Assembly: GCA_934725855.1 (NCBI GenBank)
Contig: CAKVCL010000006.1
Location: forward strand, 1-64,000
Reading direction: 5' to 3'
Source of the DNA: an uncultured Cellulosilyticum sp.
Lineage (GTDB): Bacteria; Bacillota; Clostridia; Lachnospirales; Cellulosilyticaceae
Length of the DNA: 64,000 nt
The position numbers and the translations under genes are program-made. Positions 56,937 to 64,000 of the stretch are shown here, in pieces. The notes under the pieces were generated by a model. It was not told where the DNA came from, made no database searches, and saw nothing but the letters and a program-made list of their open reading frames with translations. Positions within the stretch are counted from its first letter, which is position 1. Each line of letters starts with the position of its first letter.

Positions 56937-58476
56937 CTTTTGATTGATTAACAGCTTGTTTCAATTCTTGTTTATCTTTTATTTCCGTTCTATAAACTGT
57001 AGGTAGCTTGATACAAACAATTGTTCCTTTTTCTTCTTGACTTCCAATTTTTATTTCCCCATTATGCTTTTCTACAAGCGCTTTAACATTATTAAGCCCT
57101 AATCCACTTCCTTCTTGTTTTTGAGTAAATGAATTTTTTGACCTTGCATACTTTTCAAATATAGTTGCTCGTTCTGACTCAGCAATTCCTATTCCTGAAT
57201 CTTGAACACAAAAATAAATCCATTTCTTCCTTTGAGATAGAGTCACTCTTATCTTTCCACCCTTTTTATTATATTTTACTGCATTAGAAATCAAATTAAA
57301 AACAATTCTTTCAATCGATTGCTTATGAACATTTGCCATTATATTATGCTGATTTGACCAGAATTCAATGGAAAGTCCTTTTTCGCAAACATAAGGTTCT
57401 ATGGCTTCAATCAAACTTTTAATATATTCATATAAATTTGTATTTTCAAAAATAAAATTTTCTTTATTATATTGTTGAGCTTTGGGTTTTAAAATTTGAC
57501 TACTTAATTCATAAAGCTTAAGGCAGTTATCTTTCATTTTATGAATATATTTTTTCTGATTTTCCTTGTGTTCCAACTGATTCTCTAACGACTCCAAACT
57601 TACCACCATTTTCTGAATACACCCTTTAATTTTTTTGACTGCCATATTTAATAGTTCTTGGTTATACTCTATTTTTTTTCTTTTCCTATTTTTATCTGCA
57701 ATTTCAAATTCCATCTTTGCCCAAGAAGTTTTATAAGTATATTCATTCATGCATGAGATCATCCACATCATAAAAACGATCTGTAATATATATTGCAGCA
57801 AAGCAATTAAAACATCATCTATTAATACTCTTACCATATCTATTCCATTAATTATAGCTTTAAATGCTAGTAAAGCCAAAAACATTCTTCGCATAAAAAG
57901 ATTAGCTGCATTTTTTTTCCTATAGTATAGATATCCCACCACAACAATCATCATAATCGTTACCACTCTTATCAGGCAGCGTACGCCTGTTGTCCAGTAG
58001 ACATTCTCTATCACATCAATGTCAAAAATAACGAACAAGATAACCAAACTCATAGCTCCCCACATTAGATAAACTATTTTCTTAGTATCTTTATCCTGTT
58101 CATACCATCCCGTCATCGCAACCAGCATACCAACTTGTAAGCATTCTAATGCTTGCTTATAAAAATCAAAACACATGTGCTCAATCTTATGAGGTTCTAA
58201 AATATAACAATTAATACCAATTAAAATTACCACCCCAAATATCAAATGCATAAACGCTATATAATAGCCTTCTTTTTTTAATGGGTTCATTAATTCCTTA
58301 TTTTGCTTAGAATAAATAATAAAAAATGTTGCTACACTTAATACCATTCTTATAATTTCGCCTACAAATCGAATCAAAAACAATGCTTCATTTTCTGTTA
58401 AAGGTGCTTTGCCCAATATTAGCAAATAAGCCATTGTAATTCCTATAACCGAACAACCATTCACTATTTTTTTCAC
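56917..58476 (-). CDS. Membrane histidine-kinase-like protein with ATPase domain but no phosphoacceptor His
   Basis: A 519-residue protein with about seven or eight membrane helices (residues 8-243), similar in layout to the next gene. A coiled region (255-330) stands where the dimerisation helix should be. The H-box position reads NMAVKKIKGCI (277-287) with no His. The HATPase domain is complete: N-box FNLISNAVKYN (393-403), G1 DSGIGIAE (426-433) and G2 GSGLGLNN (456-463). It should bind and hydrolyse ATP but cannot autophosphorylate in the usual way. The start is GTG at 58476, with GAGG 10 bases upstream. Its stop lies inside the next gene, so the two are coupled. Confidence 0.82.
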   Translation of the reverse strand: MKKIVNGCSVIGITMAYLLILGKAPLTENEALFLIRFVGEIIRMVLSVATFFIIYSKQNKELMNPLKKEGYYIAFMHLIFGVVILIGINCYILEPHKIEHMCFDFYKQALECLQVGMLVAMTGWYEQDKDTKKIVYLMWGAMSLVILFVIFDIDVIENVYWTTGVRCLIRVVTIMMIVVVGYLYYRKKNAANLFMRRMFLALLAFKAIINGIDMVRVLIDDVLIALLQYILQIVFMMWMISCMNEYTYKTSWAKMEFEIADKNRKRKKIEYNQELLNMAVKKIKGCIQKMVVSLESLENQLEHKENQKKYIHKMKDNCLKLYELSSQILKPKAQQYNKENFIFENTNLYEYIKSLIEAIEPYVCEKGLSIEFWSNQHNIMANVHKQSIERIVFNLISNAVKYNKKGGKIRVTLSQRKKWIYFCVQDSGIGIAESERATIFEKYARSKNSFTQKQEGSGLGLNNVKALVEKHNGEIKIGSQEEKGTIVCIKLPTVYRTEIKDKQELKQAVNQSKDAEDFQ

Positions 58477-58657
58477 ACTTTGTAAACCTCGCAGCAGATA
58501 TTTTTTTACAATTCATTAACTTTTCTACTATTTTTTAGTAACTTATATTATTTTACTATAAATTTTATATTTTTTCAATTATTCTTACAATTACTCAGGC
58601 AATTTCGCTTAAAATCTATTAACTATCTCATCCAATACGACTTTAATGCATAAAAAT

Positions 58658-58681
58658 AAAGGTAGACTAACGTCCACCTTT
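58658..58681 (-). terminator. Hairpin terminator after thrB
   Basis: AAAGGTAGAC (58658-58667) pairs with GTCCACCTTT (58672-58681) with one mismatch. A T run follows on the minus strand. It ends thrB 11 bases beyond its stop. Confidence 0.82.
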
Positions 58682-58692
58682 TACTATCCGAT

Positions 58693-59601
58693 TTAATATC
58701 TTAATTCTTCATTAATCCATACTTTAGCCCCTTCATTATCGGCTTGCAACATTTGCACTTGCCATTTTTGTTCTAAAGTATCTAAATAACTTACCATTTC
58801 TCTACGGAAATCTACTACATTTTTTATAACAGCTAATAAAGTTGGACCTGCACCACTTAAAAATGTACCCTTAGCACCACATCGCTTGGCTTCTTTTAAA
58901 ATGTCTTCCATATGAGGAATTAATTTTGAACGATAGGGTTGATGTAATCGGTCCTGTGTTGCCATTTCCAGATTATCCATATCACCACCCATCATAGAGG
59001 CTGCGAGCAAAGCTGCTCTAGATGAATTAAACACTGCATCTTTTAGGCTTACACTCTTTGGAAGTGCCTGTCTTGCAAGTTCTGTCGATAAAGTAAAATC
59101 AGGAATCATAACGGCAAAATGTAAATTATCTGCTACTCTTACTTTAACATACTTCATATCATTGTCATTCATTGCCCCAATTGTCATTCCACCCAATAAA
59201 GCAGGTGTTGTATTATCAGGATGTCCCTCAATTTGTGCCGCCATCTGCACAAGTTCTTCTTTTGAGAAAAAACTATGACTCATGGCATTAGCAATATGAA
59301 GTCCTGCTACAATACAAGCTGCACTGCTTCCTAGACCTCTTGTATGTGGGATAGAATCTTGTTGTACAATACGAATGCCTGGTACAGGCTGATTAATATT
59401 GCGATAAAAATGACAAATCGTTTTATAAATTAAGTTTGTTTCATCCGTTGGAATACTTGGATTGCCATCTTGAATAATAATTTCTAGTCCTTCATCTATT
59501 TGCTCTGCATAAACAATGTTATACATCGTAAGTGCCATACCAATACTATCAAATCCAGGCCCCATATTGGCTGTTGTTGCTGGTACTTTAACTTTAATCA
59601 T
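58693..59601 (-). CDS. thrB: Homoserine kinase
   Basis: GHMP-family kinase of 302 residues that phosphorylates homoserine on the way to threonine. Marks are VPATTANMGPGFDSIGMAL at the N-terminus, the ATP loop HTRGLGSSAACIVAG, and the C-terminal GAKGTFLSGAGPTLLA. GGAAGGG lies 7 bases before the ATG. It follows lysC, but a terminator stands between them, so its expression may depend partly on readthrough. thrC is not in the window. Confidence 0.95.
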   Translation of the reverse strand: MIKVKVPATTANMGPGFDSIGMALTMYNIVYAEQIDEGLEIIIQDGNPSIPTDETNLIYKTICHFYRNINQPVPGIRIVQQDSIPHTRGLGSSAACIVAGLHIANAMSHSFFSKEELVQMAAQIEGHPDNTTPALLGGMTIGAMNDNDMKYVKVRVADNLHFAVMIPDFTLSTELARQALPKSVSLKDAVFNSSRAALLAASMMGGDMDNLEMATQDRLHQPYRSKLIPHMEDILKEAKRCGAKGTFLSGAGPTLLAVIKNVVDFRREMVSYLDTLEQKWQVQMLQADNEGAKVWINEELRY

Positions 59602-59652
59602 GGTTTTGTCCCTTCCTTCTCTTTACTTTATATATTGTTCTTTCTATTACCT

Positions 59653-59687
59653 AAAAAGGGACTGTCACATTTGCTGCAACAGTCCTT
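59653..59687 (-). terminator. Hairpin terminator after lysC
   Basis: GGACTGT (59659-59665) pairs with ACAGTCC (59679-59685), and TTTTT follows on the minus strand. It separates lysC from thrB. Confidence 0.8.
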
Positions 59688-59701
59688 GTCTTGATCTCTT
59701 A

Positions 59702-60910
59702 CTAGTCTGCTAAATTAAAGATATCATGGATTGCATTCATTGCTTTATGCATATCTTTTTTATCAATTAAGATAGAAATTTTAATCTCTGAAGTAGAAAT
59801 CATATGTATATTGATATTTGAATCATACATTGCTTCAAACATTTTAGCAGCTACACCTGCATTAGAGGTCATACCTGCACCGACTACAGATACTTTTGCA
59901 AGATTTTCATTATAATCTACTTTTTGTACACCCCAACGTGCTGCATTTTCTTCAATAACAGCTTTTGCATCTTGTAATGCTGTTTCTGCAACGGTAAATG
60001 AAATATCTTTTGATTTATCTCTACCAATAGATTGTAAAATAATATCGACATTAATACCTTTCTTTGCAAGTGTTGCAAAAATATCAAAAGCTTTGCCTGG
60101 TGTATCTTTAATTCCAATTAATGAAATACGAGCGATTTCGTCATCTCCAGCCACACCACTAACTAACATTCTTTCCATTTTACATGCCTCCTTAACAACT
60201 GTACCTTCTGCATTCGTTAAACTTGAACGAACAACAAGCTCAACATTATATTTTTTTGCCATTTCTACTGAACGATTATGAAGAACTTTAGCGCCTAATG
60301 AAGCAAGCTCTAACATTTCATTGTAAGTAATTTCATTAAGTTTTCTTGCATTCTTAACCACTCTTGGATCAGCTGTATAAACACCATCTACATCTGTATA
60401 AATTTCACAACGATCTGCATGAAGTGCAGCAGCAATTGCCACAGCAGTTGTATCTGAACCACCTCTACCAAGTGTTGTAATATCATCAAAACGGTTAATT
60501 CCTTGGAAACCTGTTACAATCACAATATGTTTAAGATCAAGCTCTCTTCTTAAGCGATCGGGTTTAATTTTCTTAAATCTTGCATTCCCATAAACAGATG
60601 TTGTGGTCATGCCTACTTGATGTGCATTTAAAGATACACAAGGATAACCTAATTCACCAAGTGCCATACACATAAGTGCAACAGATTGTTGTTCTCCTGT
60701 TGATAAGAGCATATCCAATTCACGTTTATTAGGATTTGGGCTAATTTCTTTAGCTTTTGCAATTAAATCATCTGTGGTATCTCCCTGTGCGGAAAGAACA
60801 ACAACCACTTCATTACCTTGTTTATAAGTGTCAGCAATTCTTCTTGCTACGTTAAAAACTCTTTCTGCATTTGCAACAGAGCTTCCGCCAAATTTTTGTA
60901 CGATTAACAC
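59702..60910 (-). CDS. lysC: Aspartate kinase
   Basis: First enzyme of the aspartate pathway (threonine, methionine, lysine), 402 residues. KFGGSSVANAERV at the start, then VVVLSAQGDTTD, GRGGSDTTAVAIAAAL and YTDVDGVYTADPRVV are the kinase motifs. Two C-terminal ACT domains (from about 265) give amino-acid feedback. The length fits the single-kinase class with an internal start for a small subunit possible. The start is GTG at 60910, with GAGGAGG upstream. It follows hom by 113 bp; no lysine riboswitch or T-box fits in that gap. Confidence 0.95.
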   Translation of the reverse strand: MLIVQKFGGSSVANAERVFNVARRIADTYKQGNEVVVVLSAQGDTTDDLIAKAKEISPNPNKRELDMLLSTGEQQSVALMCMALGELGYPCVSLNAHQVGMTTTSVYGNARFKKIKPDRLRRELDLKHIVIVTGFQGINRFDDITTLGRGGSDTTAVAIAAALHADRCEIYTDVDGVYTADPRVVKNARKLNEITYNEMLELASLGAKVLHNRSVEMAKKYNVELVVRSSLTNAEGTVVKEACKMERMLVSGVAGDDEIARISLIGIKDTPGKAFDIFATLAKKGINVDIILQSIGRDKSKDISFTVAETALQDAKAVIEENAARWGVQKVDYNENLAKVSVVGAGMTSNAGVAAKMFEAMYDSNINIHMISTSEIKISILIDKKDMHKAMNAIHDIFNLAD

Positions 60911-60999
60911 GGTGCTTCCTCCTCAAAATATACTAATAATCTATGTCAAAAAATTGTGACCTAATAAAATTAATTTATTTAACCATTTATTAAAAGTGA

Positions 61000-61028
61000 C
61001 TTAAGCTGCCTAAGCAGAGCTTGTTAAG
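61000..61028 (-). terminator. Weak hairpin at the end of hom
   Basis: A CTGC/GCAG core with an AAG/CTT extension past a bulge overlaps the hom stop. The T run is poor, so it may only attenuate transcription into lysC. Confidence 0.35.
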
Positions 61029-62238
61029 CTTGCATACGTATTTTGCTGAGCACTTTTACATCACCTAATGCTTTGACTTTTTCAGCAAAATGCTTTTCTT
61101 TCATGACTCTTGTCACAAAAGCATATTCCCCTTCAAGTGGTTCAATTTCCTCTACCTCTCCAAATACTTCATTTACTCTATCTTTAATCGCTGCATCTGT
61201 TTTTGCAAGTCTTACAAAATATCCTACACGAACATCTTCTTTTGCTTTAAGATCAATTTTTTCTCTATTCCATATGGTCATGATATTTGTACCTTCATGT
61301 TTAGCAGCATCTACAATATCCGCTACTACTGCACTTGCTGTTGGCAGTTTACCTGCTCCTTTACCATAAAACATTAAATCACCAACCATATTGCCTTTAA
61401 CAAAAATGGCATTAAATACGTCATTTACCATAGCAAGTGGATGTTTTTTACATACCATCATCGGTGCGACTCTAGCAAATACATTGTTATCTTGTTTTTG
61501 GCATGTTCCTAAAAGCTTAATCACACATTTCATTTTTTCAGCATAAGCCATGTCTTCTTTTGTAATTTTCGTAATACCTTCCGTTGGAATATCTTCATAG
61601 TTAACATGCTCTCCAAAAGCCAAAGATGCCAAAATAGCAATTTTACGACAAGCATCATAGCCTTCTACATCAGCAGCAGGATTCTTTTCTGCATATCCAA
61701 GTTCTTGAGCTTCTTTTAAAACATCCTCAAAACTTCTACCATCATCTTTCATCTTAGTTAGGATATAGTTTGTTGTACCATTTAGAATGCCTGTAATTTC
61801 AGAAATTTCATCAGCTGTAATACTTTGATTAAGTGGTCTAATAATTGGGATTCCACCACCCACACTTGCTTCAAATAAGAAATTCACATTGTTTTTTCTA
61901 GCAATCTCTAATAATTCAGCACCATGAAGGGCAACTAATTCTTTATTTGAAGTCACATAACTTTTTCCTTTTTCAAGAGCTGCTTTTGCAAATCCATAAG
62001 CAGGATTAATTCCGCCCATTGCTTCAGCTACAATCGCAATTTCTTCATCTTCTAAAATCACATTAAAATCATGAACAATCATATCATTCACAGGGTCCCC
62101 TGGAAACTCACGTAAATCTAATACATATTTAATTTCAACGGGCTTACCTGCTCTTTTTTCAATATTATCACTGTTAGAACGCATTACTTCAACGACGCCA
62201 CTTCCAACCGTACCATACCCTAATAATGCAACTTTCAT
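61024..62238 (-). CDS. hom: Homoserine dehydrogenase
   Basis: NAD(P)H-dependent reduction of aspartate semialdehyde to homoserine, 404 residues. The nucleotide loop LGYGTVGSGVV is at the start. The catalytic domain shows EASVGGGIPIIRPLNQS, GILNGTTNYILTKM and GYAEKNPAADVEGYDACRKIAILA. A short ACT-like tail (about residues 335-404) ends the protein. GGAGG lies 7 bases before the ATG. It follows the ThrR-like regulator gene by 30 bp in the same operon. Confidence 0.95.
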   Translation of the reverse strand: MKVALLGYGTVGSGVVEVMRSNSDNIEKRAGKPVEIKYVLDLREFPGDPVNDMIVHDFNVILEDEEIAIVAEAMGGINPAYGFAKAALEKGKSYVTSNKELVALHGAELLEIARKNNVNFLFEASVGGGIPIIRPLNQSITADEISEITGILNGTTNYILTKMKDDGRSFEDVLKEAQELGYAEKNPAADVEGYDACRKIAILASLAFGEHVNYEDIPTEGITKITKEDMAYAEKMKCVIKLLGTCQKQDNNVFARVAPMMVCKKHPLAMVNDVFNAIFVKGNMVGDLMFYGKGAGKLPTASAVVADIVDAAKHEGTNIMTIWNREKIDLKAKEDVRVGYFVRLAKTDAAIKDRVNEVFGEVEEIEPLEGEYAFVTRVMKEKHFAEKVKALGDVKVLSKIRMQA

Positions 62239-62268
62239 TTTATATCCTCCATTTTCTGCCTTTACTTT

Positions 62269-62712
62269 TTATTCTCTCGCTAGAACTTGAATTTCATTAA
62301 CCCCTTCTAGCTCTGTTAATTCCTCTATGAGTTCATCTACTCCCATTTTCATATGAGAAGTTTGTATACACAAGTTAATAATAGCTATTCCATTCATTGG
62401 AATCATTTGATTAATCGTCAGTACATTTGCTCCAACCGCTGCGATATAATTTAAGACATCTGATAACCTTCCTGCTTCATCTTGTAAATGCATGAGCACA
62501 GTAATCGCTTGACCTTTTCCTTTCTCGTAGAATGGAAAAATGGCATCTTTGTACTTGTAAAATGAACTTCGACTAATTCCTACTCTCTCTGTTGCATCCT
62601 GTACTGTAAGCATCTTATTCTTTTCTAGTAAATTTTTAACTTCTACTACTTTTAGAAACACCTCAGGAAGGACATCTCCGTTAATCACATAAAAAGGATG
62701 CTTTTCTTTCAT
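62269..62712 (-). CDS. ThrR/PheB-type ACT domain regulator
   Basis: A 147-residue protein of the UPF0735 (PheB) family. A winged or simple helix-turn-helix (VQDATERVGISRSSFYKYKDAIFPF) is followed by an ACT domain (ITVLMHLQDEAGRLSDVLNYIAAVGANVLTINQ). The Bacillus subtilis relative ThrR represses threonine biosynthesis genes. Here the gene is the first of an operon with hom, which supports the same role, probably with autoregulation. I use the second ATG (62712), which is 6 bases from AAGGAG; the first is too close. Confidence 0.85.
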   Translation of the reverse strand: MKEKHPFYVINGDVLPEVFLKVVEVKNLLEKNKMLTVQDATERVGISRSSFYKYKDAIFPFYEKGKGQAITVLMHLQDEAGRLSDVLNYIAAVGANVLTINQMIPMNGIAIINLCIQTSHMKMGVDELIEELTELEGVNEIQVLARE

Positions 62713-62760
62713 CATATTCTCCTTGTTTGTTTGTGGTGAACATTTGTTTTCTTGTTACAA

Positions 62761-62789
62761 ACTATATCATAGGTACTTTATTTTTTCAA
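62761..62789 (-). promoter_or_regulatory. Sigma-A promoter of the thrR-hom operon
   Basis: On the minus strand TTGAAA (62784-62789) and TATAGT (62761-62766) are 17 bases apart, with TG just before the -10. Initiation near 62754 gives a leader of about 40 bases, too short for a riboswitch. Confidence 0.7.
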
Positions 62790-62873
62790 GTTAAATGTAT
62801 TACCTTTTATATTATTTTATATATTTGTATAAAAATTTTAGGATAACTCTCTTTTTTTTGCTTAAATGACCAT

Positions 62874-62910
62874 AAAAAAACAGTTTGCCACCTAGACAAA
62901 CTGTTTTTTT
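62874..62910. terminator. Bidirectional hairpin terminator
   Basis: A perfect 14-bp stem (62874-62887 with 62897-62910), with seven A and seven T at the ends, lies about 60 bases beyond the amidase stop. Confidence 0.92.
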
Positions 62911-62969
62911 ATGTATAAATATACATAAAGAGAACTAACTCGTTCTTTATCTTAGATTCATTTTGAGCA

Positions 62970-64000
62970 TTAGTCATCATATCCTTGATTATAATACTCT
63001 AAAATACTGCGATATACAGCTCCTGCGTATCGTGAAGTAAAATCACTACTTGTCATCATTTCACGATCACTTGTATTAGATAAAAAGCCAATTTCAATCA
63101 AAACAGCTGGTGCCTTTGTCAGTCTAGTCACTACAAAGGTATTCGTTTTGACACCTCTATTTCTGGTTCCAAACTCACTGACTAAAGCATTTTGCACAAT
63201 TCCTGCAAAGATTTTATTTCTAGTATCTTGTTTGCTTGTATAGTACGTTTCTGTACCCGAAGCACTTGGATTCGCATCTGATGAATTAATATGAATGCTA
63301 ATAAATAAGTCTGGATTAATCTCATTAGAAAACGCTGAACGTCCCTCTAATTCCACAAATGTATCATCTTGTCTTGTGGCATACACCTTAATGTCTGGAT
63401 CGGCTTCTAGTACGGATACTAATTGTTGTGACAAAGCTAAATTAAGATCCTTTTCTTTTATGCCGCTTCCTGTAGTTCCTGAATCATGTGCACCATGTCC
63501 TGCATCTACTACTACAATTTTACTGTACTTTTCTGATGGTGTCACCACCTTCATATGTAATGCACCATTTACATCTTCTAAGGTAAGTGCCTTAATTGCA
63601 GAGGTTGTTATGATAAGCTGAGTTGTTCCCATCTGATGGGTTACTTGAACGGTATTAATTTGACTATCTCCTATTGTATAAGAACCTTCATTAATGTAAC
63701 TGCTATAATCTTGATTTAGATTCACAAGAATCATTTTTTTATAGGCATCTTCAGTGCAAGTAACATTTGATGCTTGTAAGCCATTTAATTCCTTTAATAC
63801 GATTGTACCTTTTCCCCACAAATAACTCATATTCTCACTACTAAATGTATTATTTTCTTCAATCGTAGGGGTAAAATTATTTAAGTCTCCTGTATTAGTA
63901 TTCGCATTATTTTGCGTGCTTTCACTTGTAACATCACCTTTAGTACTACTATCAGCATTGCTATTAGCACTTGTATTTGTGATATTTGAATCTATATTTT
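62970..64000 (-). CDS. N-acetylmuramoyl-L-alanine amidase, 5' end beyond window
   Basis: Peptidoglycan amidase of the Amidase_3 family, which cuts the bond between muramic acid and L-alanine. The frame stays open to the window edge (about 342 residues visible), so the ATG at 63830 is internal and the true start is outside. The visible N-terminal part is a Ser/Thr/Asn-rich linker. An AMIN-like beta domain (about 63530-63830) follows, then the catalytic domain. Zinc ligands are His in VDAGHGAHD, Glu in KEKDLNLALS and His in FISIHINSS. The catalytic Glu is in IEIGFLSN. It is probably exported, although no signal peptide can be seen here. Confidence 0.92.
   Translation of the reverse strand, partial: NIDSNITNTSANSNADSSTKGDVTSESTQNNANTNTGDLNNFTPTIEENNTFSSENMSYLWGKGTIVLKELNGLQASNVTCTEDAYKKMILVNLNQDYSSYINEGSYTIGDSQINTVQVTHQMGTTQLIITTSAIKALTLEDVNGALHMKVVTPSEKYSKIVVVDAGHGAHDSGTTGSGIKEKDLNLALSQQLVSVLEADPDIKVYATRQDDTFVELEGRSAFSNEINPDLFISIHINSSDANPSASGTETYYTSKQDTRNKIFAGIVQNALVSEFGTRNRGVKTNTFVVTRLTKAPAVLIEIGFLSNTSDREMMTSSDFTSRYAGAVYRSILEYYNQGYDD

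Noticed and set aside
60911..61023. Lysine riboswitch or T-box before lysC
   Set aside because: The 113-base gap is too short and lacks the expected helices and the T-box sequence.
63295..63621. Plus-strand frame of 108 residues
   Set aside because: It is fully antisense to the amidase catalytic domain.
1..64000. Mobile element, prophage or plasmid region
   Set aside because: No transposase, integrase, phage or conjugation gene and no long inverted repeat was seen.

Overview
The window reads as a low-GC, anaerobic, fibre-degrading Firmicute of the class Clostridia. The gene content (minimal SufC-SufB, AddAB, HprK, Rho next to L31, DUF1385-PrmC-RF1, plus enzymes for xylan and xyloglucan) fits the Lachnospirales, with a Cellulosilyticum-like genome as my best guess. 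That genus call is inference from gene content and codon style only. Almost everything lies on the minus strand. Only a stalk-domain secreted protein (31599) and a DegV protein (36845) are clearly on the plus strand. No rRNA, tRNA, CRISPR array, transposase or phage gene was seen.

Layout. 1-558: no intact gene, a possible gene remnant and a terminator. 559-5047: GH74 then GH31, a cytoplasmic xyloglucan-oligosaccharide unit. 5228-8548: accessory genes, namely an unknown Cys-rich protein, an AraC/GyrI-like regulator, an acetyltransferase with its core deleted, a lipoprotein and a HAD phosphatase. 8591-15784: addB-addA. 15912-19224: a DUF5680 protein and sufC-sufB followed by a CE2-like esterase. 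19489-24151: hemerythrin, GH115 alpha-glucuronidase, DUF3237 protein and CE1-like esterase. 24501-29428: NlpC/P60 endopeptidase, TIM-barrel protein, YcxB-like protein, glucokinase and HprK. 29551-39721: uvrC, uvrA and uvrB with the stalk-domain protein, udk and degV between them. 39840-42018: ZIP and MATE transporters. 42280-46988: rho-rpmE and DUF1385-prmC-prfA. 47157-51339: an EAL phosphodiesterase and a Lon-like protease without a P-loop. 51476-55336: tsaE-tsaB-rimI and tex. 55392-58476: two overlapping membrane histidine-kinase-like genes. 58693-62712: thrR-like, hom, lysC and thrB. 62970 to the edge: an N-acetylmuramoyl-L-alanine amidase cut by the window end.

How the genes work together. 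The glycan enzymes (GH74, GH31, GH115, CE2-like, CE1-like) all lack signal peptides, so they should finish off imported decorated oligosaccharides inside the cell. HprK and glucokinase then link sugar supply to catabolite control and glycolysis. The repair genes (addAB, uvrABC) make a second theme. uvrA has a near-consensus LexA box over its -35 element.

The strongest candidate for something undescribed is the pair of overlapping membrane kinases at 55392-58476. The first has a complete ATP-binding domain but no phosphoacceptor His in its dimerisation helix. The second has a perfect H-box but a ruined ATP-binding domain. Together they look like one histidine kinase split into an obligate heterodimer. 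Other points are the P-loop-less Lon-like protease, five tandem 10-12 bp units in the leader of the suf operon, and the acetyltransferase with an in-frame core deletion.
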